Positions 6,878 to 17,394 of a DNA stretch of 35,820 bases are shown here, one piece after another (the first letter of the stretch is position 1; each line of letters starts with the position of its first letter). The notes beneath the pieces are model-generated. The model was not told the DNA's origin, did no database searches, and worked only from the letters and a program-made list of their open reading frames with translations. Position numbers and translations under genes: made by a program. This DNA is from an uncultured Bacteroidales bacterium (GTDB lineage Bacteria > Bacteroidota > Bacteroidia > Bacteroidales > UBA3663), in the NCBI GenBank assembly GCA_905235375.1, contig CAJOLH010000033.1, forward strand, positions 1 to 35,820, given 5' to 3'.

Positions 6878-8359
6878 ATGAATCTGCTATTAGGATATGA
6901 CGTAGGAACGTCGTCGGTAAAAGCGTCGCTCGTAGATGCACAGACCGGAAAGACCATAGCCAGTGCACAGTACCCCGATACGGAAGCTCCCATTCTCGCC
7001 AAGCAAGCCGGATGGGCCGAGCAGGAGCCCGAGATGTGGTGGGACGAACTCGTCCATGCCACCAAGCGCGTAGCGGACAAGGCTGCCGGCACCGCTTCGC
7101 TCAAGGACGTAAAGGCTATCGGCATCTCTTATCAGATGCACGGCCTTGTATGTGTTGACAAGGAAGGCAAGCCACTGCGTCCCTCCATCATCTGGTGCGA
7201 CGGGCGTGCTGTGCCCTATGGCAGCGCCGCCTTCGAAGCTATCGGTGGCGACAAGTGCCTCAGCCATCTGCTGAACAGCCCCGGCAATTTCACCGCAGCC
7301 AAACTGGCTTGGGTGAAGGAGAACGAGCCGGAAGTGTTTGAGAAGATCCATAAGATCATGCTTCCCGGTGACTATGTGGCAATGCGCCTCTCGGGCGGAG
7401 ACAAGAAGACCACCGTCTCGGGACTGTCGGAGGGAATGTTCTGGGACTTCAAGCATAATGAGGTATCGAAAGACGTGATGAACCACTTCGGCTTTCCCGA
7501 CTCGCTCATTGCAGAAATCGTTCCCACCTTTTCGATTCAGAGCCGTGTCTGCAAGGCCATCGCCGACGAGCTCGGCCTGACCGAAGGCACTCCAATCAGC
7601 TATCGTGGCGGCGACCAGCCGAACAATGCCCTTTCGCTCAATGTGATGAAACCTGGCGAAGTGGCTGCCACCGGCGGCACATCGGGCGTCGTCTATGGTG
7701 TGCTTGGCGAAGTCAACTACGATCCGCTCAGCCGCGTCAACACCTTTGCCCATGTGAACCACAACCAACCCGACACGCGCCTGGGTGTGCTTCTCTGCAT
7801 CAACGGCACCGGCATCCTCAACGCCTGGGTGAAGCGCACCATCGCCCCCGAAGGCATCAGCTACAGCCAGATGAATGACCTTGCCGAAAGTGTACCTGTA
7901 GGTGCTGAGGGGCTTAGCGTCATCCCATTCGGTAATGGAGCCGAGCGCGTGCTTCAGAATGACGATCGCGGAGCAAGCATCCACGGCATCAACTTCAACA
8001 TCCACAAGAAGGCGCACATCGTACGTGCTGCCCAGGAGGGCATCGCATTCTCGTTCGCCTACGGCATGGAGGTGATGGCAGGCATGGGCATGGACATCAA
8101 GACCATCAAGGCCGGCCACGCCAACCTCTTCCTTTCGCCCCTCTTCCGCCGCACCTTGGCTGCCGTGACAGGTGCCACCATCGAACTCTACGAAACCGAC
8201 GGTTCGGTGGGCGCCGCCTACGGGGCAGGCATTGGCGCAGGTATCTACAAGGACAGCGATGATGCCTTCAAGACCCTGAAACACATTGCCACCGAGGAGC
8301 CTGTGAAAGACGCTACTGCCTACAAGGAGGCTTACGCGCGTTGGAAGGCGTGTCTTTAA
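6878..8359 (+). CDS. xylB: Xylulokinase
   Basis: This FGGY-family kinase phosphorylates D-xylulose to xylulose-5-phosphate in the cytoplasm. The 493-residue length is normal. The N-terminal phosphate-binding motif DVGTSSVKASLVD is at 8-20. The substrate segment ISYQMHGLV (83-91) is the xylulokinase version of this loop. GGDQPNNAL near 244-252 contains the expected catalytic base D246. The second FGGY signature region (EGIAFSFAYGMEVM) is present. It sits in an operon with the Nudix regulator (38-bp gap) and is followed by a hairpin terminator. Xylose isomerase, its usual partner, is not in the window. Confidence 0.95.
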   Translation: MNLLLGYDVGTSSVKASLVDAQTGKTIASAQYPDTEAPILAKQAGWAEQEPEMWWDELVHATKRVADKAAGTASLKDVKAIGISYQMHGLVCVDKEGKPLRPSIIWCDGRAVPYGSAAFEAIGGDKCLSHLLNSPGNFTAAKLAWVKENEPEVFEKIHKIMLPGDYVAMRLSGGDKKTTVSGLSEGMFWDFKHNEVSKDVMNHFGFPDSLIAEIVPTFSIQSRVCKAIADELGLTEGTPISYRGGDQPNNALSLNVMKPGEVAATGGTSGVVYGVLGEVNYDPLSRVNTFAHVNHNQPDTRLGVLLCINGTGILNAWVKRTIAPEGISYSQMNDLAESVPVGAEGLSVIPFGNGAERVLQNDDRGASIHGINFNIHKKAHIVRAAQEGIAFSFAYGMEVMAGMGMDIKTIKAGHANLFLSPLFRRTLAAVTGATIELYETDGSVGAAYGAGIGAGIYKDSDDAFKTLKHIATEEPVKDATAYKEAYARWKACL

Positions 8360-8377
8360 TCAACCAACATCCACAGA

Positions 8378-8408
8378 ACGAAAGGGAGCCAGCAGGACTC
8401 CCTTTCGT
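8378..8408 (+). terminator. Hairpin terminator after xylB
   Basis: ACGAAAGGGAG and CTCCCTTTCGT pair perfectly over 11 bp around a 9-base loop. The stem is 18 bp past the xylB stop; there is no long T-run after it. It separates xylB from the CotH gene. Confidence 0.6.
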
Positions 8409-8426
8409 CAGTTAGCTCTAGCTTCG

Positions 8427-10835
8427 ATGAAAAAAATCCTTTTTGTGCCATTATCGCTACTCTGCTGCACTGCCCTGTCAGGACAAGTGATCATCAACGA
8501 GGTGATGCAATCGAACATCGACTGCACGATGGACGACATCAACGAGTTTCCCGACTCATGGGTAGAGCTCTACAACACGGCGGGGAGCACCACTGCCATG
8601 CTCTCGAACTATTCGCTCGGCACGCAGCGTGATGGCAGCGATGCCTATCAGCTGCCTGCGCGCGGACTGGTTCCGCACGGTTACATCCTCGTCTATTGCG
8701 ACAAGGAAGCAACGGGTCTGCACACCCCCTTCCGCATCGATTCGGGCAAGGAAGCTGGAGTCTATCTCTTTGACGCTGGCGGCCAAATCATCGACTCGGT
8801 TCTCATCGAAAAGAAACAGCCTGCCCCCAACATCTCCTACGGTCGTGCGACTACAGGCTCGAACAACTGGGGCTATCAGTACATACCAACTCCTGCCACC
8901 GAGAATTGCGGTCAGACCTGCTCAGAAATATTGGGCGAGCCCACGTTCAGCGAGCATGGACGCGTACTGACCAGTGCACAAAGTCTCGAACTCACGCTCT
9001 CACTGCCCGAAGGCACACCTGAGGGCACTGTGATTCGCTACACGACCGACGGCAGCGAACCCACCAGCAACAGCCAGGCTTACACGTCGCCCATCCGATT
9101 CTCAACGACGCGCGTCATCCGTGCCAAGCTCTTCTGCAACGGCTACCTTTCGCCCCGTTCCACCACGCAATCGTATCTGTTCCTGGGTCGCGAGATGACA
9201 CTGCCGGTGGTCTCGATTGTCACCGACAACAAGTACTTCAACGACTCGAAGATCGGCATCTACGTCGATGGCACCTACAGCAGTTCGAAGAAGAACTACG
9301 AATACAACTGGCGCAGGCCCATCAACTTCGAATACTTCACCGAAGCCGACAGCCCCAGCCAGCTCAACCAACTGAGCGAGACACGCGTGGCAGGCAATGC
9401 TTCGCGCGGCAACCAGCTCAAGACCCTTGCCGTGTATGCCAACAAGCGCTTCGGCGAGAAGCACCTCAAATACGAATTCTTCCCCGACCAGCGTCCGGGA
9501 ATGAACAAATACAAGTCGATCATGCTGCGCAATGCGGGCAATGACTTCGACTATCTGTATATGCGCGATGCCATCTGCCAACGGACGATGGCTTCGCACG
9601 CCGACCTCGACTGGCAGGCATGGCAACCTGCCATCTTCTTCCTGAACGGCACCTACAAGGGCATCCTCAACATCCGTGAGCGCAGCAATGCGGCCAACAT
9701 CTACACCAATTACGACGGGCTGGAGGACATCGACATGGTCGAGAACTGGTGGGATCTGAAGGAAGGGACATGGGAAAACTATAACAACTTTGTAGAGTTC
9801 TACACCGAGAAAGGTCACACATGGGACGAATACGACAAGCTCATGGACCTCGACGAGTACATCAACATCATGATCATGAACCTCTACTACAACAACTTCG
9901 ATTTCCCAGGCAACAACTTCATGATGTGGCGACCCCGCGAAGAGGGCGGACGCTGGCGTTTCGTCGCCAAGGATGTGGACTTCGTCATGGGACTTTACGG
10001 GCAGGGCAACTCCAACTATCCAATCTTCAACTGGCTCTATAATCCCAACTACGACTACAACCACAACTGGGGCGCGAACAGCTACGACCATACGCGACTC
10101 TTCCGCCGGCTGATGGAGAACGAGGACTTCCTACGCACCTTCACCGACCGCTGTGCCATCTACATGGGCGATTTCCTCAACTTCGATGGAACTTGGGAGG
10201 TATGGGAGCCGATGTACAATTACATCAAGACCGAATATCCCAACCACCGCAAGCTCATCAACCAATGGTGGCCCAACTACGACACCGAACTATCCAATGC
10301 ACAAAACTGGCTCAAGGGGCGCACGTCGAATTTCTATTCACATCTAGCCGACTACTATTCGCTCGGCACCCCTATCATCACCGACATCAACAAGCTGATG
10401 GCAGACACCACACTGGCAGACTTCACCATCACCTTCAATGGAGTTCCCCTGTCGAAAGGCAGATTTGACGGCAAATATTTCCCAAGCCGCGAAGTGACCA
10501 TCGAAGGCACGCCCTCACTTGATGAGGACGGCAATCCCATCGGCTCGCGCATTGTTACGGGATGGACCGTGGTGACCTACAATAACAGCACGTACTCGTC
10601 GCAACACTTCGACGGCCCTACTTGCCAATTCACCATGCCAGCCTCGGCAAGCCGCATCGCCATCAATGCCTCCTTCGGACAAAACGAAGGCCTCGAACAG
10701 ATTTACGATGATGATTACAACAGTTTGCCTGCCGACATCTACGACCTGAACGGCAATCGCCACGAGGCCATGCAGCGTGGCATCAACATCATCCGCCAGT
10801 CCAACGGCAAGGTCAGGAAGGTGCTTGTGCCATAA
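8427..10835 (+). CDS. Secreted lamin-tail / CotH kinase-like surface protein
   Basis: The 802-residue protein starts with a signal peptide (MKKILFVPLSLLCCTALSGQ). Residues about 20-160 form a lamin-tail domain (VIINEVMQSN, WVELYNT). Residues about 180-250 resemble the chitobiase/hexosaminidase C-terminal type of beta-sandwich (IRYTTDGSEPTS). Residues about 260-600 match the CotH kinase-like domain, with RNAGNDFDYLYMRD, GTYKGILNIRERSN and RWRFVAKDVDFVMGLYG. The last contains the acidic residues usual for the family. The end (YDLNGNRHEA then GINIIRQSNGKVRKVLVP) is the tail common on exported Prevotella proteins. CotH proteins phosphorylate proteins in spore coats of Bacillus; the role in Bacteroidota is not established. 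Its place among pentose genes may be coincidental, since terminators flank it on both sides. Confidence 0.85.
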   Translation: MKKILFVPLSLLCCTALSGQVIINEVMQSNIDCTMDDINEFPDSWVELYNTAGSTTAMLSNYSLGTQRDGSDAYQLPARGLVPHGYILVYCDKEATGLHTPFRIDSGKEAGVYLFDAGGQIIDSVLIEKKQPAPNISYGRATTGSNNWGYQYIPTPATENCGQTCSEILGEPTFSEHGRVLTSAQSLELTLSLPEGTPEGTVIRYTTDGSEPTSNSQAYTSPIRFSTTRVIRAKLFCNGYLSPRSTTQSYLFLGREMTLPVVSIVTDNKYFNDSKIGIYVDGTYSSSKKNYEYNWRRPINFEYFTEADSPSQLNQLSETRVAGNASRGNQLKTLAVYANKRFGEKHLKYEFFPDQRPGMNKYKSIMLRNAGNDFDYLYMRDAICQRTMASHADLDWQAWQPAIFFLNGTYKGILNIRERSNAANIYTNYDGLEDIDMVENWWDLKEGTWENYNNFVEFYTEKGHTWDEYDKLMDLDEYINIMIMNLYYNNFDFPGNNFMMWRPREEGGRWRFVAKDVDFVMGLYGQGNSNYPIFNWLYNPNYDYNHNWGANSYDHTRLFRRLMENEDFLRTFTDRCAIYMGDFLNFDGTWEVWEPMYNYIKTEYPNHRKLINQWWPNYDTELSNAQNWLKGRTSNFYSHLADYYSLGTPIITDINKLMADTTLADFTITFNGVPLSKGRFDGKYFPSREVTIEGTPSLDEDGNPIGSRIVTGWTVVTYNNSTYSSQHFDGPTCQFTMPASASRIAINASFGQNEGLEQIYDDDYNSLPADIYDLNGNRHEAMQRGINIIRQSNGKVRKVLVP

Positions 10836-10856
10836 AACGATCCGGGTATCCGAAAC

Positions 10857-10895
10857 AAATTCAGCCGCAGGCCTTGTGGGTCTGCGGCTGAATTT
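10857..10895. terminator. Bidirectional hairpin terminator between the CotH and GH51 genes
   Basis: AAATTCAGCCGCAG at 10857-10870 pairs perfectly with CTGCGGCTGAATTT at 10882-10895 around an 11-base loop. It lies between two convergent genes, 22 bp after one stop and 21 bp after the other, so it can end transcripts from both sides. Confidence 0.85.
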
Positions 10896-10915
10896 ATTCG
10901 ATAGCGGGGAGTACA

Positions 10916-12505
<1,590 letters not shown>

Positions 12506-12558
12506 AGGTTGATGTGTATTAAAAGAATTAGGAATGGATTAGTTCTTCATTGATGTTG

Positions 12559-12588
12559 CAAATATAATAAATATAATCAATTTCACAA
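12559..12588 (-). promoter_or_regulatory. Promoter of the GH51 gene
   Basis: On the minus strand TTTG at 12588-12585, 18 bases, TATATTTG at 12566-12559. The leader to the ATG at 12505 would be about 45 bases. Confidence 0.6.
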
Positions 12589-12658
12589 AAAACTTCGCTC
12601 CTTTTTTCTTCAATTGAACGTAAATTATGCAATAATGCAATCTTTTTTTCATGTATTC

Positions 12659-12689
12659 TTGCCAACTATTCAAAAAAACATTATCTTTG
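12659..12689 (+). promoter_or_regulatory. Promoter pointing toward the GH97 gene
   Basis: TTG at 12659-12661 and TATCTTTG at 12682-12689 have consensus spacing. Transcription would start near 12696. That leaves a leader of about 240 bases to the GH97 ATG, and the palindromic element at 12738-12875 lies inside it. Confidence 0.6.
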
Positions 12690-12737
12690 CAGCATCCATT
12701 TCGAGAAAACGAAAACAAAAGCGGATAATAATGAAGG

Positions 12738-12875
12738 GGTCGCAGAGCTCAAAATTATAGAAAAATTAAATCAAAAAATTATAAGAAAAACGAGTCGATA
12801 TTTTTTCTGATTTCGGACATTCTTCTTTTGATAATTTCTAAAATCAATTTTCATATAATTTTGAGCAAAGCGACC
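12738..12875 (-). repeat. Palindromic repeat element, copy 1 (138 bp)
   Basis: The ends are GGTCGCAGAGCTCAAAATTA and the inverse of GGTCGCTTTGCTCAAAATTA, so it is a long imperfect inverted repeat. Its left arm matches the right arm of the copy at 35459-35602, including an inner stretch AAATTATAAGAAAAACG, so it is the same element in the opposite orientation. No target duplication and no open frame were found. It is AT-rich and would fold into a long hairpin in RNA. Confidence 0.85.
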
Positions 12876-12934
12876 TCTAAAATATAGTTGTCATATAGAA
12901 GCAAATTATTCCAACACAATACTATCTTTAAAAT

Positions 12935-14974
12935 ATGAAGACACAAATCATTCTTCTGGCAGCACTCACCGCCCTGCCACTTTTTGCCATCGACAATGCT
13001 ACGGTTAACAGTCCTGATGGCAAACTTGAAGTAAGCCTCGGTATAAGCCACGGGCGACCCTATTACAGCGTGACCTACGATGGGTTGAAAGCCATCAACA
13101 ATTCCATGCTCGGCCTTACGACCAACGAACAGAATCTCACAAGAGACCTCAGCATCAAAGAGACCGAAATCACCAACATCGATGAACGATACAAATTGGA
13201 TCGTTCGAAAACAAGCGAAATCCATTACATCGCCAACCGTATGCTTGCTACCCTCACCACATCGCAAGGGCAGGAACTGCAGGTGGAATTCCGTGTGAGC
13301 GACCATGATGTCGCATTCCGCTATCTGCTTCCCAAACAAGGAGAGACGGGGTCAGTGCGCGTCACCTCCGAAGCCACCAGTTTCAGTTTCCCCGACGGCA
13401 CTACCACCTTCCTCACTTCGCAGAGCGACGCGATGATAGGCTGGAAGCGCACCAAGCCCAGCTATGAGGAACTCTATTGCTGGGATGCTCCGATATCGCA
13501 AGGTTCTCAGTATGGTCACGGCTACACCTTCCCTTGCCTCTTCCACGAACGCGGCGTCTTCGGCAATGCTGCCGACGAGCTATGGGTGATGATTAGCGAA
13601 ACGGGGCTCGACAGTCACTACTGTGGCTCACATATCAGCGATGTCCATGCCAATCCGCTGGGCGGAGGCGGCATCTTCCAGTCTTCGCACCTTAACACTT
13701 ACACCATCGCCTATCCGATGCCCGAAGAGAACAATGGCATTGGAACAGCGGATGCAGCCATCGCCCTCCCTGGCGCTACACCTTGGCGCACAATCACAGT
13801 AGGCCGCAACCTGAAGCCCATTGTCGAGACGACTGCACCCTGGGACAATGTGAAACCCGTATATGAATCCAGTCATCAATACAAGATGGGCCGTGGCACA
13901 TGGAGCTGGATTCTTTGGCAAGACAACTCCATCAACTACGACGACCTCTGCAAATATGTCGATCTGGCCGAAGCCATGGGCTATGAGTATTTGCTCGTCG
14001 ATAACTGGTGGAACAGCAATCTTGGCAAGGAATCGGACGGCACGGCCAAAGACCCCAACAAGAGCATCGAGAAACTGATTGAATATGCACATTCGAAGGG
14101 TGTGGACGTCTTCCTCTGGTACAGTTCCAGCGGATATTGGAACGACATCGTGCAAGGGCCAGTCAATCGCATGGACAACAGCATTGTTCGCAAGCGCGAA
14201 ATGAAGTGGCTCGAAAGCGTCGGTGTGAAGGGCATCAAGGTCGATTTCTTCGGAGGAGACAAGCAGGAGACCATTCGCCTTTATGAGGAGATACTCAGTG
14301 ATGCCGACGACCACGGACTGATGGTTATCTTCCATGGCTGCACCCTACCCCGAGGCTGGGAACGCATGTATCCCAATTATGTGGGTTCGGAGGCTGTCCT
14401 TGCCTCCGAGAACCTCATCTTCGACCAGGCGCACTGTGACCTCGAAGCCAAGCATGCCACCCTTCACCCCGTGCTGCGCAACGCCGTGGGCTGCATGGAG
14501 TTTGGTGGATCGTTCCAAAACAAGTACATGAACCGAGACAACCGACCGCGCGAGAATCGTCATGTCAATACACGTCCGTGTACCTCTACATTCAGTCTTG
14601 CCACAGCCATCCTTTTTCAAAACCCCATCCAGAACTTCGCACTCGCACCCAACAATCTTGAAGATGCCCCTGAGGCAAGTATGCAGTTCATGCGCGAAGT
14701 GCCTACCACCTGGGATGAAGTGCGCTTTATCGACGGCTATCCCGGCAAATATCTTATCATGGCTCGTCGTCATGGCGACACATGGTATGTAGCTGCTATC
14801 AATGCCGAACCACAGAAACTCGTCATCAGCCTTGATCTCAGCGTGCTCGACGCGTCTTCCTTCACCCTTTACAGCGGAGGAGACAACCCCACCGCCAAGC
14901 CCATGAAGCTCAAAGGCGGCAAGACCCTGCTCACCCTTGCCCCCAACGACGGCATCGTCATTGTGGCGAAGTGA
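12935..14974 (+). CDS. GH97 glycoside hydrolase, retaining type (alpha-galactosidase or beta-L-arabinopyranosidase-like)
   Basis: The 679-residue protein has a signal peptide (MKTQIILLAALTALPLFA) and the three GH97 parts: N-terminal beta-sandwich (about 20-280), catalytic barrel (about 300-590), and small C-terminal sheet. The family opening VNSPDGKLEVSLG is at about 24-36. Asp437 in GVKGIKVDFFGGD sits where the retaining subgroup has its nucleophile; the inverting SusB type uses a Glu elsewhere. E486 and E492 in YVGSEAVLASEN are the acid/base candidates. Retaining members cleave alpha-galactosides or beta-L-arabinopyranosides. The arabinose genes nearby make the second activity attractive, but the sequence alone does not decide. 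It ends at a strong terminator. Confidence 0.92.
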   Translation: MKTQIILLAALTALPLFAIDNATVNSPDGKLEVSLGISHGRPYYSVTYDGLKAINNSMLGLTTNEQNLTRDLSIKETEITNIDERYKLDRSKTSEIHYIANRMLATLTTSQGQELQVEFRVSDHDVAFRYLLPKQGETGSVRVTSEATSFSFPDGTTTFLTSQSDAMIGWKRTKPSYEELYCWDAPISQGSQYGHGYTFPCLFHERGVFGNAADELWVMISETGLDSHYCGSHISDVHANPLGGGGIFQSSHLNTYTIAYPMPEENNGIGTADAAIALPGATPWRTITVGRNLKPIVETTAPWDNVKPVYESSHQYKMGRGTWSWILWQDNSINYDDLCKYVDLAEAMGYEYLLVDNWWNSNLGKESDGTAKDPNKSIEKLIEYAHSKGVDVFLWYSSSGYWNDIVQGPVNRMDNSIVRKREMKWLESVGVKGIKVDFFGGDKQETIRLYEEILSDADDHGLMVIFHGCTLPRGWERMYPNYVGSEAVLASENLIFDQAHCDLEAKHATLHPVLRNAVGCMEFGGSFQNKYMNRDNRPRENRHVNTRPCTSTFSLATAILFQNPIQNFALAPNNLEDAPEASMQFMREVPTTWDEVRFIDGYPGKYLIMARRHGDTWYVAAINAEPQKLVISLDLSVLDASSFTLYSGGDNPTAKPMKLKGGKTLLTLAPNDGIVIVAK

Positions 14975-14995
14975 ACAATAGGAAGGAAAACCTAC

Positions 14996-15032
14996 AACAA
15001 GCCCCGAAAGACTTTCTCTTTCGGGGCTTGTT
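14996..15032. terminator. Bidirectional terminator between the GH97 and PHP phosphatase genes
   Basis: AACAAGCCCCGAAAG and CTTTCGGGGCTTGTT pair perfectly over 15 bp with a 7-base loop. It lies between convergent genes, 22 bp after the GH97 stop and 3 bp from the stop of the next gene. Confidence 0.88.
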
Positions 15033-15034
15033 AA

Positions 15035-15802
15035 TTAAATCTTGTCGTTTTGTATCATTGAAACCAAGTCGGGACGAATCTCGGCATAATCTTTCGATTG
15101 CAGATATTTGCGGATAAGATCCACGTGATGCAGATTGTGCAAATCCGAGCCGACGAAACTGATCATACCCTCATCCAGAAGGCGATAAGCCATCTTTTGG
15201 GTCGATTCGCCATAGTAACCTGAGAAACTGAGGATATTGCATTGAAGCTCCACTCCGAGGTCCAGCAGGTGCTCATAAGGCTTCAGACCACGGCTCGAAT
15301 AATAGTGAAAACGCTCGGGATGAGCCATGATGAGATACCAACCTTTGTCCTGCAGCTTGTAGATCACATCATCAAGATTGAGCAAAGGCTGCTGGAAACT
15401 GTTCTCTATCAAGATATATCGATCCTTAAGCGGACGCAGCTTGCACGACTCCTCTCCCCACTTTCCCGTATTCATCATGTTGATGAAGCTCTCATCAAGA
15501 CGATACTCGAAGCTGAAATCCTCACATTCGACAGGAATCTCTTCCTCGGCACACAGGGACTTCAACTCATGGAACAGCGGAAAGATCCTTTGTGGCGTAT
15601 TCATATAGCTTGGCTCAGTATGATGAGGCGTGAAGATGACACGTTCAACACCGAATTCATGCAATGCTTTCATATATTGCAGAGAGAACTTCATCTCAGG
15701 CGAACCATCGTCAACGCCTGGGATGATGTGACAATGCAACTCACGCTTATATGGCAGTGGAAGCATCTCCCTTTTTTTATGAAACCAGAATTTTAAAAAC
15801 AT
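15035..15802 (-). CDS. CpsB/CapC-type PHP-fold protein tyrosine phosphatase
   Basis: This is a metal-dependent phosphatase of the PHP superfamily, the type that dephosphorylates tyrosine kinases controlling capsule export. The 255-residue protein carries the full set of metal-binding motifs: HCHIIPGVDDG near 24-34, FTPHHTEPSY, LIMAHPERF, and FVGSDLHNLHH. There is no signal peptide, in keeping with a cytoplasmic enzyme. It has its own promoter and is a single-gene unit. No kinase or capsule genes are adjacent, so its partner is elsewhere. Confidence 0.88.
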   Translation of the reverse strand: MFLKFWFHKKREMLPLPYKRELHCHIIPGVDDGSPEMKFSLQYMKALHEFGVERVIFTPHHTEPSYMNTPQRIFPLFHELKSLCAEEEIPVECEDFSFEYRLDESFINMMNTGKWGEESCKLRPLKDRYILIENSFQQPLLNLDDVIYKLQDKGWYLIMAHPERFHYYSSRGLKPYEHLLDLGVELQCNILSFSGYYGESTQKMAYRLLDEGMISFVGSDLHNLHHVDLIRKYLQSKDYAEIRPDLVSMIQNDKI

Positions 15803-15825
15803 GCTATTATCTTAATCTTGGGATG

Positions 15826-15857
15826 CAAAGGTAACCCTTTTTCATTTTCCAAACAAA
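15826..15857 (-). promoter_or_regulatory. Promoter of the PHP phosphatase gene
   Basis: On the minus strand TTTG at 15857-15854, 20 bases, TACCTTTG at 15833-15826. Consensus spacing; the leader would be about 17 bases. Confidence 0.75.
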
Positions 15858-15933
15858 TTTTGCAAAGGAAAAAGTACATTTTTAAAGGAAAAACACCAAC
15901 TTTGAGGGTATTATTGCTATTTTTAAATGTTTT

Positions 15934-15967
15934 TTAGACCAACTTAACCAACAATTCCGTATATTTG
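15934..15967 (+). promoter_or_regulatory. Promoter of the arabinose operon
   Basis: TATATTTG at 15960-15967 is a good -7 box. The upstream box is weak (TTAG at 15934-15937), which fits a promoter that needs an activator. The leader to galM is about 80 bases. No copy of the TTATnGTAT palindrome was found in this region. Confidence 0.55.
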
Positions 15968-16053
15968 CACCGGTATTTGTCGCACTTTCAAACGTCCGAT
16001 TCCAATAGCCACGAAATATACATTTTATTACATTTTTAATTACCTAAACAAGA

Positions 16054-17307
16054 ATGAAATCTACATTCATGAAGGTCGGCGCAATTATTGCAGTGACCAC
16101 TCCAATCCTTTTGGCCGCATGTTCTGCTCCCCAGCAGGCCAGGGAGGTCAATCTTACAGCGTCTGGTCTTGATCCAGAACAGTTCGTTGACACCATCAAC
16201 GGCAAGCCAACAGCCCTCTACACCCTCACCAATGAGAACGGCATGGAGGTATGCGTCACGAACCTTGGTGGCCGCATCGTCAGCATCATGGCACCTGACA
16301 AGGACGGCAATCTCCAGGACGTAGTGCTTGGTTTCGACAATGTGAAGTCCTATGCCAACCTTGACGGCAAGACACCTTCCGACTTTGGTGCTGCCATCGG
16401 CCGTTTTGCCAACCGTATCAACAAGGGCAAATTCTCTATCGATGGCGTAGAGTACGACCTCGTCAAGAATGACCACGGCAATACCCTGCACGGCGGACCC
16501 ACCGGTTGGCAGTATCAGGTGTATGATGTTGTCGATGCCGACAGCTCAAGCATCACGCTCCAGATTGTCAGCCCCGATGGCGACAATGGCTTCCCCGGCC
16601 AAGTGACAGCCAAGGTGACCTATATCCTTAACGACGATAACAACCTCGTCCTCCTTTACAACGCCGTCACCGACAAACCTACGGTCATCAATATGACCAA
16701 CCACTCGTATTTCAACCTCAGTGGCGACCCCAACAACAGCATTACCGAAGACTCACTGATTATCTTTGCCGACAAGATGACTCCCATCGATGACAAACTC
16801 ATCCCCACGGGCGAATTCCGTCAGCTGACTCCCGACGATCCCTTCAACTTTATGCCCGAACGTGGCAAACCCGGCATGAAGCTCATCGGAAAGGACATCA
16901 ATGCTGACGACGAACAGGTTAAGTTCGGCAACGGCTTCGACCACAACTGGGTGCTCATGACTCCTCCTGCCGACATGACCGACCTTCCGCTCTGCTGCGT
17001 CCTGATGAGCCCCAAGAGCGGCATCGTCCTTGTAGAGCGCACTTCCGAACCCGGCGTACAGGTTTATTCGGGCAACTTCCTCGATGGCTCCGTGACCGGC
17101 AAGAAGGGCATCAAGTACCAGCAGCGCACTGGCATCTGCCTTGAGACACAACACTATCCCGACTCTCCCAACAAGGGTGGTCTCGAAGGTTGGCCCAGCT
17201 GTGTGCTTCGTCCCGGCGAAGAGTACAACTCAATCACCGTCTTTGAGTTCCACACCACCGACGAGATGCTGAATGGCCCACGCAAGCACGGCCCACGCCC
17301 CGAATGA
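16054..17307 (+). CDS. galM: Aldose 1-epimerase (mutarotase), lipoprotein
   Basis: The enzyme interconverts alpha and beta anomers of aldoses, here probably arabinose or galactose released outside the cytoplasm. The N-terminus MKSTFMKVGAIIAV with lipobox LLAAC (Cys23) shows it is lipid-anchored. GalM motifs are present: GRFANRINKGKFSIDG, NTLHGGPTGWQ, the catalytic His in NMTNHSYFNLSGD, and the catalytic Glu in GICLETQHYPDSPN. The 417-residue length is normal for the Bacteroidota lipoprotein form. It is first in the operon with two permeases and araDAB. Confidence 0.95.
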   Translation: MKSTFMKVGAIIAVTTPILLAACSAPQQAREVNLTASGLDPEQFVDTINGKPTALYTLTNENGMEVCVTNLGGRIVSIMAPDKDGNLQDVVLGFDNVKSYANLDGKTPSDFGAAIGRFANRINKGKFSIDGVEYDLVKNDHGNTLHGGPTGWQYQVYDVVDADSSSITLQIVSPDGDNGFPGQVTAKVTYILNDDNNLVLLYNAVTDKPTVINMTNHSYFNLSGDPNNSITEDSLIIFADKMTPIDDKLIPTGEFRQLTPDDPFNFMPERGKPGMKLIGKDINADDEQVKFGNGFDHNWVLMTPPADMTDLPLCCVLMSPKSGIVLVERTSEPGVQVYSGNFLDGSVTGKKGIKYQQRTGICLETQHYPDSPNKGGLEGWPSCVLRPGEEYNSITVFEFHTTDEMLNGPRKHGPRPE

Positions 17308-17394
17308 GATCGCTGAGTTTGCTTCGGCGGAATATTCTCTATTTCATCAATAAAGCAAATCATTTTCATATTCATTTATAATACAAAAAACACA

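Noticed and set aside
6890..8284. 464-codon open frame antisense to xylB
   Set aside because: It is complementary to a clear xylulokinase gene, has no family resemblance, and results from codon bias.
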